A stretch of DNA of 64,000 nucleotides, taken from assembly GCA_947623455.1 (NCBI GenBank), contig OX392530.1, forward strand, positions 34,689,405-34,753,404. Direction: 5' to 3'. Of this stretch, positions 35,901 through 50,900 are shown one piece after another. How positions within the stretch are numbered: the first letter of the stretch is position 1; each line of letters starts with the position of its first letter. The DNA comes from Mimachlamys varia (Eukaryota > Mollusca > Bivalvia > Pectinida > Pectinidae). Below the pieces are notes generated by a model that saw nothing but the letters and a program-made list of their open reading frames with translations, made no database searches and had not been told where the DNA came from. The position numbers and the translations under genes are program-made.

Positions 35901-38900
35901 ATCATGACTAGGACCTTCTGTTTCTACATTTTCCTCAGAATCAGGCTCTACATCTGAGTCATCAATGAACTCTGGGTTGGCTTCCTGAATACCATTGTCA
36001 TTTTCTGGAGGATTGGTTGGCCTCAGTTCTGGACTGACATATCTTTTTAGTCGATTTGCATGAATCAGTGACTTTACCACTTTATTTGTTTGGCAACTTC
36101 TGATTCTGAACCTATGGTTGTCAAACGTGTTTGTGATATAAAATGGACCTACCCATTTCTGACACAGTTTAGGTGACAAACCAATAGGAAATCTTTTGTA
36201 ATGCAACCAAACCCTCTGTCCTATTCGGAACTCTGGCTGTTTAACATTCTTGTCATGTTGTCGTTTGTACTTCGCCTAAGCTTCTCGAATATTGTTTTTA
36301 GCTAACTCTCTAAATGTCTCATGATTTTCTAGTATCTTGGCTAGATGGGATTCAGCTGTTTTTCCCAATGATGTAGTGTAAGAACCGTATCTATTGGCAT
36401 GCGACATTCTCTTCCAAATAAGAGAAAGTAGGGCGAACATTGCGTTGACTGTGTCGAAGGCACTGCTCTATAGCTTAGCATAATACTTGGTAAAATGTAA
36501 TGCCAATTTGTCTGTTTCTCGTTACAGAAACTTCTGAGACTGGTTGCTATACTGTCATTCATGCGTTCACATGTAGCATTGGTTTGGGGATGGTAAGAAG
36601 AAGTTTGAATCTTGGTGATCTCAAATATTTTGCACAGTTCTTTTACAAAATTTAAGACGAAATTCTGACCTCGATCCGTCAGAATTGATTCAGGTGCTCC
36701 ATACCTACATATGAACTCGTTGTATAAGACTCTAGCAATTTCAGCTGCCTCATACGAAACCAATGGAAAAGCTTCACACCACTTAGAGAATGAGTCCACA
36801 ATAAGCAAGATATACATATGACCTTGAGTTGTTTTGGGGAGAGGTCCTAATATGTCCATGTGGATACGACCAAATACATCTTCAACGGGGAGAGGTTTAA
36901 GTGGTGCTGGACTATGATGCGTGTCTCTTTTTGCCCTCGCACAAGCTTCACAGGATTTACAGTAGTATTGAATATCCTGGAACATTTTATACCAAAAATA
37001 TTTCAGTCTAATACTATGGTATGTGCGTTCAATGCCTTGGTGACCTGCAGTCACTGCAACAGAATGTCATCTTGGAAACATGTCACATTAAGTGATTTTG
37101 GAACCACTAACTGCTTAACGATTCTCTCACTTTTTAACCCTTTTCCTCGTGGATAGTGGAACATTATTAATTATTAATATCCTGGAACATTTTATACCAA
37201 AAATATTTCAGTCTAATACTATGGTATGTGCGTTCAATGCCTTGGTGACCTGCAGTCACTGCATCATGGTAGGAAAACAGAATGTCATCTTGGAAACATG
37301 TCACATTAAGTGATTTTGGAACCACTAACTGCTTAACGATTCTCTCACTTTTTAACCCTTTTCCTCGTGGATAGTACAGATGATATAAAACACCATTATC
37401 CATCAAGAAGTCATTTGATTCTACTGCAATAGTATGTGCCAATTTTTTGTCAAAGTCAGGCAAAGTCCTGTTCTCAAGATATCCTACCATAGGTTCTAAA
37501 TCAGGGTCACGGAGTTGAATATTTCTCATCTCCTCATCACTCATGGCTGCAACTGCTTTTGTTTGACCTACAGGATTTTGACTTATTGACTTTGACACCC
37601 CTGAAAGTTCCGGTTCCTTAGCCTCATTTGTTTTATTTGACTTTGCCATAGAAGTTGGAATAGTATCTGGCCAGTATAATGTGTATTCCATTTCACAAAA
37701 TGGATTCTCACTGGAATTTATTGAAGCTACAACTACCTCATGTATCTTGTCATTTTGGTCCTCCTTCTCTTGAGGATATTCCCTACGAGACAGGTTGTCT
37801 GTCAGCATTAGAATGTTGTTTTCCTGCTTTGTGTTCCACGACAAAGTTGTACCCTTGAAGCAATAAGGCCCATCTAGCTACACGACCCGCTTTTGTTTAC
37901 TATTCTGTATAGTTTTGATAGCCATGTGGTCGGTGTACACTACAAATCTTTTAGAAGCTAAGTACACATGATAGTATCTAATTCCTTCCACTAAAGCAAG
38001 ACCCTCTAAGTCTGTAATACCCCAGTTCTTTTCTGCTTTGCGAAGTGCTCTACCCCCATACGCTATAACCCTTTCTTTTCCCTCCGAGTCTCTCTGTCCC
38101 AATACATACCCAATTGCCTTGGTTGAAGCATCGGTATAGAGAATAAACTCTTTGTCAAAATCGGGATACACCAATATAGATGCTGACGTCAAGTAAGATT
38201 TCAGACTTTCAAAAGCTGACTGACAGTCTTCTGACCATTTGAACTCTATCTCTGCTTTTAACAGCTCATTAAGAGGTGCTGCTATTTTGGCGAACCCCTT
38301 CACAAATCTACGGTAGTAATTACACAACCCAAGGAATGCTCTAATGCCATGTTGTGATTTCGAAACAGGGTAGTCTGATACTGCCTTTATCTTTTCTGGA
38401 TTGACACTGATTCCATTTGTCGAGAAAATGTGACCAATGTATTTAACTTCAGCTACTTCAAAGTTACATTTTGAAGGCTTAAGGCGAAGGTTGGCCTCAC
38501 GCAACCTCTCAAACACCTGGCCCAAATGATCAAGATGTTCTTCAAAAGTTGAAGAAAACACCAAGATGTCATCAATGTAAACTAAGGCAAACCTGCAACT
38601 TAAGTCTCTTAATACCTCAGTCATGACCATAGAAAACGCTGTTGGGGAGTTTGACAAACCAAATGGAAGTTTTTTAAACTGATAGACACCTTCGTGTGTC
38701 ACAAATCTAGTTTTAGCTTTTGATTCCTCGGACATAGGAATTTGCCAGAAACCTGATTTCAGATCTAAACTTGAATAAAACTTCGCTTTGGCTTGGCCTA
38801 TGGTATCCGATATGTCCTCAAAACGTGGAATTGGAAAACTCAATGGTTTTGTCACCTGATTTACCTTTCTGTAATCAATAGCAAATCGGTACTCACCATT

Positions 38901-41900
38901 GGCCTTCTTTACTAACACTACCGGGCTTTGCCAAGGTGTATTAGCTTCCTCTATGATGTTGTTGTCTAACATTTCTCTAGTTTGTTTTTCAATCTCTCTT
39001 TTCACACCGGGGGAGGTTCTGTAAAACCTCTGTTTGATAGGTTTAGCTTCTCCCGTGTCTATCTCATGGAAGTAGAGATTAGTGCTACCTAATTCTGACA
39101 TGTCTTTGGCAAAAACATCTCTGTTTTCTCCAAGAAAACTGAGAAGTTTGTTTTTCTACTCTGATGTAAGGTCTGAATTCTCTACACTAATACCCAGGTC
39201 TTTAGCTTTTTCACTATTCACCTTATCTGTGTTTGGAGACTTGGTGTTTTCACCTGACCTTTTCTCTACCGTCGATATTACTGGTACTTGACCAACAGAC
39301 TTCTCATTTTTCTCTACATAGGCACTAGTCAGAAGCTCTTCAGGAAAATCACTTAAGATGTTTTCTTGCTTCATTTCTCTGACCATAGCTATAGGCTGTT
39401 TAGCTCTTAGTTCTATTGCTGAATTGGTGGGGTTTATTACCTGATAGACCGTGGTATTATTTTCTATCTTCGAAATACATCTTGCACCCAAGACCTTTAA
39501 TTTTGAAGGGAGGTTTGACACAGGTTCAATAATATTGACTCCTGAACATTTCCTACTTGTGGTTACCTGAATGTTAGCTATAGATCTAGGAGCAATATTG
39601 AAGTTACACAGAACCCGAGCTAAGTTAGTTTTTTTCTGACTAGGCTGTAAAAATCCCACAATAGCTATCCCTCCTTCTAACTCTAGGCAACCCTTCCCAC
39701 AATCTATTTTGGCATTGTGAGTCTGAAGGAAATCTGTACTTAGAATCATTGGAAAACTCAGATCTTGTACAATTTGGAATTTTTGACACATAGTCAAATG
39801 TCCTATCGCTATCGGTATAGTTACCTGACCCTTAATGACTATGTCACTCCCAGCTGCACTATGTAGCCATTTGAGATCTGACTTCTCTACCGACGACAAA
39901 TCTACATTTAACCCTGACCTAGATAACAAACTAGCCCCATATACAAGATACTCCCTGAGCTCCTGTGTCTACTAAAGCTAAACACACCTGACTTCCTACC
40001 CTTACATTGACTAAATATTTGTCCAGGTTGCATGAGTATTTCTCGGTTAATTTAGCCTTTTGACCTTTTCCTATTTGTTGCCTATCCCTAAAGTTTTGCT
40101 TTGGGACAGGCGCGCACCCCTATTGATTGTTATATGGTTTGCCCGACCTTCAAACAGCTCTACAAACTGCCTTGATGTGCCCAACTTTCTGACATACAAA
40201 ACACCTAGCATTTTGGAACCGACAATTGTGTGCAACATGCTGATACTCACCACAGTGTCTGCATGCCACATCACTCTGTTTCCTTAGTTCTTTCTGTTTT
40301 GGCCTTGTCCATCTTGGTTCCTGTTTCACGGCGTTTAGTGTTCCGTTACCCTCCTTTAGGTCTTTCAACTCCCGCTGGAGTGCAGCTACTTGGCTGGCTA
40401 AGTCCACTGTATGGCCTTCCATGGACTCCCACATGTTTCCGTATTTAACCACTTCCTGTAAGGATCGTGACTCCTTCCCCAGAAAGAATCTCTTTACTTC
40501 CTCGTTCAGTCCATTTAACACTACATCCATAACTTCATCTTGTCCCTTGCCCAAATCATTCCGGAGAGTTTGGACCCTCTCGATGTAGGTCCGTACTTCA
40601 TCTGTCCCTTGGCGACTTCCAAGAAATGCTTTTACCCATTTAGGCCTGAAAATCGCACTAGGCACAAATCTGTCCTTGAACTGAGCAAACAGTTCTTCCA
40701 CGTTGTTTTGTGCCTCCTCTGTTAGCGAGTAAAACCAATTCTCTGCCTTTCCTGTTAGATACAGGGAAAACTGTAACACTTTGTCCTCCTCTTTCCATTT
40801 TTTCAATTTTGCAACTTTTTCGAATTTTGAAAACCAAATCTTTGCATTCCCATCACCAGAAAAGGGAGATAGTGTCACTGCTGTGTCTTTGGCTGCCATT
40901 TTCTTGGGTATCTTTGTTATTCAGTCAAATAAACCTTAAAGACTGCCCCGGAATTCTCCACCACTATATGACCGGCTGGTGAATCGGCCATAATTGTTAT
41001 GTCTTGTATTAACATCATGACATAACTAAATAACTAAATGATAAGGCTTCACGAAGTGTCTGCCATTCCTTGTGTTTTATTTGACCGTGCTAATCCATAT
41101 GCAGCATACGCAATACAAAGTATTAATCCACACAGCATTCACACGCATCCATGTTTAATACAGGTATTCCATGATAAGCTATCTACAACTCCCAAATGAA
41201 AACTGTAACGTCTGACTCCTGACTCGACTTCTCATGACTCAACTTCTTATTCCTGACTTCTCGTGACTGACTTCTCTTTCCTGACACAACTGACTAATTT
41301 CATATTGTATATGATCCCTTCTTATCTCTGGTCCTCGTCACTGGTGGAGGACACCCTGTCCAGGCTCCCTAGGGATCTCTACCTACTGCCTAACAGGACC
41401 AGTTTGTGTTTCTTGTCTTGCTATATTTTATAATAGCAGACAAACTTAACATTTTACATCCTATATGGAAATATATTATAAAAGAGGACTTCCTATACTT
41501 TCTAATGATATAGAAATTATTTAAAAGTATTATTAAACTTAAATGGTATTTAAAGAAAACTGACTTCCATATACTTGAAGTTACAGTAAAAGCTATACAG
41601 CTTCAACACTATACTGTTTATTACAATACTAAAAACAGATATAGATTATTAACAACTTACTGAATCTAATGACATTTATATTCTGATCTTACTCAAACTA
41701 TATCTAAAGTTGTCTTGTTTTAAAAGTAAAACAAAAACATCTTTCAATTTATATTATAAGGTAAGGTATAGTGTGCCATGTATCTCACTGTGGGGGATCA
41801 GACCCTTCCCTTCAGCCTGGGGGAGTTGACCCAGCATGGCCTTATACCTATACACATTGTAGTGGACAGCCTAACCCTATTATCTATGGATATATTACCT

Positions 41901-44900
41901 AACCCTAACACATGGGTTTCCTATCTGTCATAGATGTCTCAAAGTCCCGTCAACGTTGCATTGTTAGTTTTACTGGTCTTTCGAAATTAATTTATATTTA
42001 TTCTTACTTGTAATGCACGAGCTTCCAAAGAATCCATCACTACAACCATCTGATGAAAGACAGGTCCCATTGAAACGGTTACATCCGGGTGTCTTACAAT
42101 GGCAAGTAAAGAGACAGTCTTCTCCAAACACGTTTTCGGGGCATTCTGAAGGTAAGTATTTCATTTTTGCAAAGAACATGTTTTACATGCTGTAAATCAA
42201 ACAAAATATTATGCACAAATACAGAAAGATATTTCGTGAGAATCAATCTAATACGAGTCCAATAAGTTGGCACGCAGACTTTAAGCGAGCGACCTTCTAA
42301 ATTATTGATCGCATTTGATAAATTCCATATTACATTGCTTCGATTGTAATACCTATTCCTTTTTGTCAAATAACTTATATTTATGAGACATACCCAAAAC
42401 TGTCAAATTCATTTTTTTATAAGAAAGATAATTTTGTAATTTTGACGGTACAGTTTGTACTGGAAAATCATATGACATCTTAAAGACGTCATTTGAAATT
42501 ATACAGAACTCATTAATTTTACCTCTTAATTCATAAATTAAACGGGTTTTACGCACCTGACCCTTCTGCTTCTACATTAGTTTAGAAATTTTGGATTCAA
42601 CCTTTTGGCCCCTAGCATCACTGAAGAGTCCTAGGAGGACGAAACAGCTGTATGGTGCAGTTTGATTCATTTTTTCGGCATGCTATATCTATTACTAACT
42701 TTAAAAGGTGCAATACATGTGTGTGTTACGTCATCATTTATGACGCCACAGTATCGTTTTTACACGTTTCATACAATAATTACAAAGTGCAATGTATGAC
42801 TTTGCTGTATGGCATGACTGAACGGGTCAATTATACGTGATAAATCAAGATTAGTATAGGCGGCATTCAATGTTTTCATTCTCTGTATTTACGTTTAGAG
42901 CATGACGTTCCCATCCATCCAGATATACATCCGGGTATCGCGCATGTCCCATTGACATGACTGCATTCAGTTCCTATGCATCTGCATTGTGATGAGCAAC
43001 TCTTTCCAAAATACGGAGCGACACATGCTACAGAAAAATAAAATACAGTTAGCGTCAACTATTTATACTGTTATTTGATTGAAATACAGTAATTCAATTC
43101 CGAATCCAAATTTAAGTGAACTTTGTTTTACTTAGCTTGGATTTCATTTACTTCATTTCTATTTTGTTTTAATTTTATTATAGAGTTATGATAATCAGAG
43201 TTTGAGTTAAATGGCTCAAATTTACCTTGGCTACAGGAGGAACCATTCCAGCCATCTAAACATCCTGCATTTGTATTATAACAGGTACCAGTTGCTTTAT
43301 CACATCCGGGCACGGCGCAGTGACATCGAGAGTTACACCCCTTACTGAACGTTCCGTCAGAACACGCTAATACATAGAACATAGCAGTAGTTCAGAATAC
43401 ATATGGTTTTAAGATGTCTTTTTATTGCCAAGTGATGTTTATTCTATGAATGACGATTAAGACTGTATATATTAAACACGAGCAGGAATTATGTCTAATT
43501 ACTCGCTAAGATCATTCAACATGACTAACAAGAAAGTGTTAACATCTCGTTTTGTTTATTGCATGTAGACACTCAGATTCTTAGGGAGCTAACAATGTGT
43601 TTCGCAATACTTTACCCTTTCATAGGTATTTTGCAGCAACGTGACATTATCAAATATCAAATTTAGTGAATTTACAGTGTTTTTAATCTAATACAACGAT
43701 TTGCAGGGAAAATATATTAGATTTACTTATTTTACATGTATGACAACATGATTAGATATCTTCATTTATATTTTAGGTTTCCTATAAGTCCCTTGTAATA
43801 GAGACAAAAAATAGTTAATTTAACTTTTCTTATGCATTTCAGTTCTAGAATTGTTTCCAAATCCCTCGGACTTTTTTGGGGTTATACATGTACTAGCCAT
43901 GTGAAATATTAATTTATACTTATGATTTGACTATTGAATACTGTATCAAATTTGATAACTTACGTATGTTACATGACATCCCCATCCAGCCTGCCTCACA
44001 TCCGGGCACGTTACAATGTCCTGTTACTGAGTTACAACCAGGGGTAGAACAGTGACACGTGGATAAACAGTTTTCTCCAAATGTTGTGTGGGAACAAACT
44101 AAAAGTAAGGAAACACAATAACTAATACGGACTCAAAATAAAGACTATCCACTGACCTCAAACACAATGAATATAACTGCTGTTGTTGTTCACCTTAATA
44201 CGTTTAAAGTGTAACGTTTAAAAAAGGGGATATATATTATTTACAATACATATATAATACTTACAAATGTTTAAGCAAGCAAATACAGTATTGCTGAAAT
44301 AATCAGACAACAGGCTAAGATTATATAAGCCTTCATCTAGAAACACTTTCGGTTAGACCTGACAGAAATATGTTGTGTTCCTTCGTTTAATCCTAAATTA
44401 TATTGTTACTGCAGCAACACATATATATAAAAAACTACTTCAAAGTAGATTAGTCATTGGTAAAGTGAAAGCACAACATATTTCTGCCAGGCCAATAAAT
44501 GAGTTGTTTGTAATAAAAAAAAATGATAACTAAGAACTCGTTCACACATCCATTCATGCATTCATACTAGAATGCTATAATGTACAGTATACTAAAAATA
44601 GAAACTTGCTAGAATTTTGTTTACTACAAAAATGTAGAAATCATTTATACATAGTGAAACGTTTTTAAGTTTTAATATATAAGTTAACATGAAAAAGAAT
44701 AGAAATATTTAAATGATAAGGTGCATCAAGGATACCGAATAATAAGAAATTGAGATTCCCATAACCTAACATATTAAAAATAAATGTAATATGGTGTCTG
44801 GAATTACATGTATAATGCAGGGTGCATTGAAAGAAAAATGCAAAGTGTCCTCTCTAGGTGCACCACAAGCACAGAAAACAGTATTAACCATGTGATCTTG

Positions 44901-47900
44901 AAATTTATCACAGTTAAGATAACTTTTAAAATTCCGATGTTGGCATAAAATTATGTTAAGTTTCCTCGGAATAGAATTGATAAAAAGTTTTGATACATAC
45001 ATGTATAGATACTTTTAGTTTACGTTTAAAAGAAGAAATATATATAGAGTCTCTCACGGAACTATCAAGTAGATTCCACTTGTTCATAGTTGCAGGGAAG
45101 AAACTTTTCATATATCTATTAGTTATTGATTGAGGTATATTTAAGACTCTGTTATTTCCGAAGGTATAGGTACTGTTTACATTTAGAAATGGCTGTATGA
45201 TGTTAAAGAGATATGCTGGAGTGTGGTTATTTATAATTTTAAACATTAATATCAGCTTTTGGTTTTGTCTTCTTGAGTTTAATGACTCAATTTGTGTTTC
45301 AGTATATAGAATGTGATGAGGTGTTCCTCTTCGGAGACCTGTTATTATTCGCATAGCTTCAAGTTGGACAGTTTCAAGAAGGTCAGATTCGTTTGTATTA
45401 CAGTTCTCCCACACAACATCAGAGTATTCCAATACTGGTCGTATATATGAAGTATATAAAGTAAGTAAAGTTTTCCGATCAACTAATTTTTTTAAAACAC
45501 GAAGTATACTTAATCTAGAGTTAGCTTTATGATATATATTTGAGATATGATCCGCCTATGTTCCTTTGCTATTAAATGTTAAGCCTAAGTGATTGTGATA
45601 TTCATGTTGTGCAACTGGAATAGTGTTGAATAGAAGATGGGGATGGAAATCCTTATTTTAACTACGAGTGAAGTTAATAGCAATTGTTTTATTAGGATTG
45701 AAGAGAATTTGCCATCTATCAGCCAATTCAGTAATACGAGCTGAATCATCATTAAGCATTTCAGAAGGTGTATCAAGGTCATTTTTATTGTGTACTATTA
45801 CATAGAGAGAGGTGTCATCAGCAAAGAGTTTTATATTTGAGGTTACATTATTGGTGATGTCATTAATGAAAAGAAGAAAGAGAAAGGGGCCCAGGAAAGA
45901 TCCTTGGTGGACTCCATCAGAGATAAGTTTAATACTTGATGTATAACCTTCAAAGACATCCCTTTGTTTTCTGTCAGATACGTTAGCCTTAAACCAATCA
46001 TATAGTCTACCTTTAATTTCATAAGTTTTCCATTAATGTAAAAGACGTAAATGCCATACTCTATCAAAAGCTTTACTTATGTCACAGAAAACAAAGCGCA
46101 AACCTTTACCTTGATCTAAAGTACTGCTTATAGTATTATAAATTTCGGTTATTTGATTTACTGTTGATTCAATGGGACGAAAACCTGACTGATGTTCACT
46201 TAACATAGTATGACTTGAAATATTATTAAATGAATATTTAAATTCTTTTTTTCCAACATTTAAATAAAAATTGATGGAACTGCAACGGGTCTATAATTAT
46301 TAACTTCAATGTCTTCTCCTTTTCCTTTATAGAGTGCAGTAACATTAGCAACTTTTAAAATATCTGGAATTTCACAAGCAGATAATGTTTTGTCAAACAA
46401 CAGTTAAGAGGGTATACAAAAGAAGGCGAAATATTTTTACAATAATTGGTGAGATACTATCAGGTCCAGCTGGTTTATTTTTATTAAGAATGTGAAATTG
46501 GTCAACTATATCTTGGTCAGTTATATTAATATCAGACAGTTCAAAATGGAACAAGGGATGTAACTCAGGTAGGTCAGTGTCAACAATATCAGAGGCAATA
46601 TAAGTAAAGAAGTTGTTTAATGCTTCAGCTTTTTCTTGTGGATGGATAAGGATTTCATTGTTACTTTTCAGAGGATAAGACTGAGTGTTGTTATTAGTAA
46701 CAGACTAAGCTAGACTACCCATAGACTAAGCTATTTGCCACCGTTTCTTTGGATTTACTAATTTATCTACAAAACATACTCTTGGAATGCTCCTTCAATT
46801 GTACATTGTCTTTTATGTGTGGTGTATTTAATATTTATTTTTCAATGAAAATTTCTGGATACATCATATATTGATAAAGATGGTCGATAATAAGTTCAGT
46901 AGAATTGCAATTTCACTGAGGAAAGAATTAGATAAAACAATACTACTGTTACAAAAGCCGTGACCAACCTAGATTACAGCTATTCCCATGGTAACCAGCC
47001 TGGCACCCTGTCATATTACAAACTCCAGTCAGGCTGCTACATCCGGGCGTCTTACAACGACATTTCTCAACGCAGTTCTCTCCAAATGCAACAGATGAAC
47101 AAGCTGAAATGGCGATATATGTAAAACACAATGCTACATGTTTAATACATAACTAAAGGTATATATATTGAACGTTTGTGCTTTTCTCATCGGCAGATTA
47201 TTCATCTAGAACAAATATGATGAATTCATTAAATAAATAATGACGATTAAAGATGTATTTTTTTTGTTTTCTTAGCATTGCAGAGTCCAAAATTGTCTGG
47301 ATAATTCTGCTTGTTCCTAGGATACAATGAAAACACCCTTATAGAAAAAAAATATAATATACCTTTACAGAGAAAGAAAAAAATCCTTAAGTTTCGCTTA
47401 CTGGTATAATTTGGTTGTTTACATCGTTTTAGAGATAACTTTTGAAAACATCTACAAATTACAGGTGAGCACAAGGATACTTTGGTTTTTTCGTTCATCT
47501 ATGACGATATATATTCCATGAATAGGAACCTGAGTCTGAATACGTTAAACAGGAACATGGATTGTGCCGCACTACTCGCTCAAATCGTTCAACATGACTA
47601 ATACACCAATGTTAATATCTCTTCATTTACAATCTTGCATCATTAGCGATACCTATTTCCGTTGTTCCGTACTTTACAATAAAGTAATACAACTCTACAG
47701 TCATTTTGCAAAACTTTAACCTTTCATATTGATTTTGGAGCAATCTGAATACACCCTTTGACAGAAAAAAAATATATTTGATTTAAACTTTTTTTACACG
47801 TATGGCAACTTCATTAAATAACTGCATTTATAAGTTTACCAAGATGCGACAGAAAGGAGATTACTTTGGCGGAACAACGTTATAAAGGAATTCTCCATTA

Positions 47901-50900
47901 ACCTCTGTAACTGATTAAAATGATGTGACAAGGTAAAATAATCTCCAAACATAGTTGGTAGTATAGCATATATCCTGACTATGTTTCCCCTCATCTAGAA
48001 CTGAAAAGAGATCATAGTAATGTGCTGGTGTCAAGTTAGAACTACAATAGAAATAGAAGTATTTCATTGGAAAGTTTTCTATACCTCTCGATGGAGAGGA
48101 ATAGTTTTATTTGCCTTTTGAAAGCTTATTGAATAATTATGAAAAGACTAATGCATACCTAAGCAGGGCCTGCGTTTCAATTAATAAAAAGGAAGCGTTA
48201 TTGAGTTCTTTTAACTTACGTATATTACATGACTCCCCCTTCCAGCCGGCCTCACATCCGGGTACGTTACAACGACCTGTTACTAGGTCACAACCAGAAG
48301 AAGAACAGTGACACGTGGATAAGCAGTTTTCTCCAAATGTCGTGTGGGAACAAACTGAAAGTAAGGAAGCACAACTAATAATACTGACTCAAAATAATGA
48401 ATAGTCATTGACCTAATTTATATACAATGTATATGTGACTATGAAATAATTGCTGATGTTGTTCACCTAAAAGGTATAACATGAAACATCTCCAAAAAAG
48501 GGCAAATCGTACTACGCTATAAAAAGAAGATCTTAATAAGGTAGTGGTTTTTGAAGGCAAACAAAACCATTATTGTATCTAAGTAAAACCGTACACAGGT
48601 AACAATGTCTTTGTATTACACATGCGCTCTTTTCTGCAATTAAGTCGTTATCGAAACATTTGATATGTTGTAATATATTGTTCTTGGACAGTACTGACCT
48701 TGGTTGGTCATTGCCTTTTAATCAGAAAATAAAATTTAAAAAATATTGATCTATAAAACTAGTGAAAACATACATTTGGAAATATTCTTTTTACAGTATG
48801 ATATTTTAAATTTGGCATGATTGGTTCCCATTAACTCAGTGTAAATATGGACTGTTTTCACAGACTATAGATGCAATCAAGAACACCGGACAATAGCATG
48901 ACGTCGTTTTGGCGTCATGTTGACTTACGTTATGTCAACGCTTTACACGTCGCCTCAGATAACATATATTATAGTTTTACGTTAATAATTAAGGTGATTG
49001 TGTTTATCAAATTAACTCTTCCAGTACGTTAACATACAAGAACAAAACCTTTATAAATTGAACAAAAATGACATGATTACGTCGTACAAAAATCTCATTG
49101 AACGTTTGCCATGACCGACCTTGACTACAGCTACTGCCATGATAACCAGCCTGACATCCTGGTGTGTCACAGAGTCCCGTCACTCCATTACATCCGGGCG
49201 TCTTACAACGACATTCCTTAACACAGTTCTCTTCAAATGTAACAGATGAACAAGCTGAAATTAGAATATATATATCGTTATTACAAGCTTTACCGAACAT
49301 AATCTTACAGTGTACGAGAATGAAGAACGTATACGTATCAGTTGTACGTTTTTGTTTTCTGAAAGCACTAGTACTGTCAACTCTGTTTTCGTCAGCCAAT
49401 ATTTGTTTAACGCGGCTACCTTACATTTGCGCTTCCGGTTCTATTTTGATACGAACAATCACGTGATTTTTTTCGAATCATGTGACCACTATCCTGCTCC
49501 CGGTTCCGTGCCGATTCGCAAGAAAACATAAGAAATGTTTTTTAACATAGAAACGATAATAAAAACATAACTATGGTACTGATGTGCTAAATAATAAATC
49601 TTGATATTAAATAAATGTAGTATTGTTTGATAATCTAAACTGTTAAGGTTAAAAAAATTATAGAAAATGTTTCATGTCGTACCATGTTGAGATTCCTATA
49701 ATTAGTCGAATGGCAGCGGCGAAATTGAGCAGACGAGTACCACATTTAGCGAAAAATGCCGTTTTAAGGTACTTTCCGGTTAATTGACACACCTAAAACC
49801 TTGATTTTCCTTTTTAGAATATCATTTGCCTTCAGAAAATGTATTTCATTTAGAAATTGGTCGAAACACGAGCTAATCATTATTATTATGTAAGATTATG
49901 TTTTAATCATGACGTCGTAAAATGTTTAAATAAACAGTCTGAAGAGCTCCCGGTGAAGTATTGAAAGTGCTAATAATGTGTTCGTGTTATTTTGACAATT
50001 TACATATTATCCCGAACTCATACCTCATAAAGACAAATATCTTAACAGATATAGAAAAAAATCTTTACAAAGACATGGTCATTTAACATGTTACTGGTGA
50101 TAACAATGTTCAAATTACAGATGAGCACAGGAATTTTAGTTTATATAACAACCCAATATACTGGTCCAGTCCACCCCGCACTACAGTGTGTAGAATCACA
50201 GACTGTACTTACATTGGTTACAATACATTGGTCCATTCCAACCCGCACTACAGTGTGTAGAATCACAGACTCCGTTGTCAGGGTTACAGCCATGTTTACA
50301 ATTGATACAACTGTGTTGACACTGGTCACCATACGTATATGTAAAGCAACCTGGCAAGTTTATTGTCTAAACTGAATTCATATTATTCACAAACATTATA
50401 TAAAGATATATATAAAGAAACGTAAAACGTAAACAGACTTTGCCGCAATGCCTTTCTGCCTTCTCAGGCTTCTTTAGACGGACTCTATAATAAATAAATT
50501 TAGAATAAATATTTCCAAAATGACATTCAGATGCATATTAATAAACTTTATGAAACAACCAATACATCATTTGATGGAACGTGTCTATGATTAGTACGTT
50601 TTGTACCTTGTCACCTTCATCAGATAAATAACAAGCAAAGCGTATGCAAACGAAGGAATTAATTGTGTACGAGTTGGTAACGACAAATCCTTCGTTTCGT
50701 CTTCGCTGTTAGGCGTATGTACAATAGTAAAGTTCACCCGATCAGAAAGATAGTAGGCGGATTGGAGTCTCAGATATACAAATCAGCAATCACAGACCGT
50801 GCCATAGAGAGAAATATAGTGATTGGCTGGGAACATTCCAAAGTGCTATACAGAGAGGGATACCTGCTGAGACGGCAGATCAAAGAGGCCATCTGGATAC

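Larger units (their letters stand above)
34856..41932 (-). mobile_element. Decayed Ty3/gypsy element between inverted repeats
   Basis: Gag, protease, reverse transcriptase, RNase H, integrase and a chromodomain-like end lie in order on the minus strand, inside the middle gene's intron 11. The internal region is bounded by a 350 bp repeat in inverted orientation (34856-35209 and 41581-41932) instead of direct LTRs. GATG flanks both outer ends, a possible 4 bp target duplication. Several stops and frameshifts and an internal duplication make it inactive. The chromodomain-like end suggests the chromovirus branch. Confidence 0.85.

Noticed and set aside
35212..41580. Gypsy element as an active retrovirus-like provirus
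   Set aside because: Stops and frameshifts in protease and pol, a duplicated integrase block, no direct LTRs and no envelope-like frame.
44270..44345. Hammerhead core near the small inverted-repeat element
   Set aside because: On the minus strand a GAAA and a CTAGATGAAGGC occur, but the catalytic CTGATGA is changed and the order does not fit a simple hammerhead.
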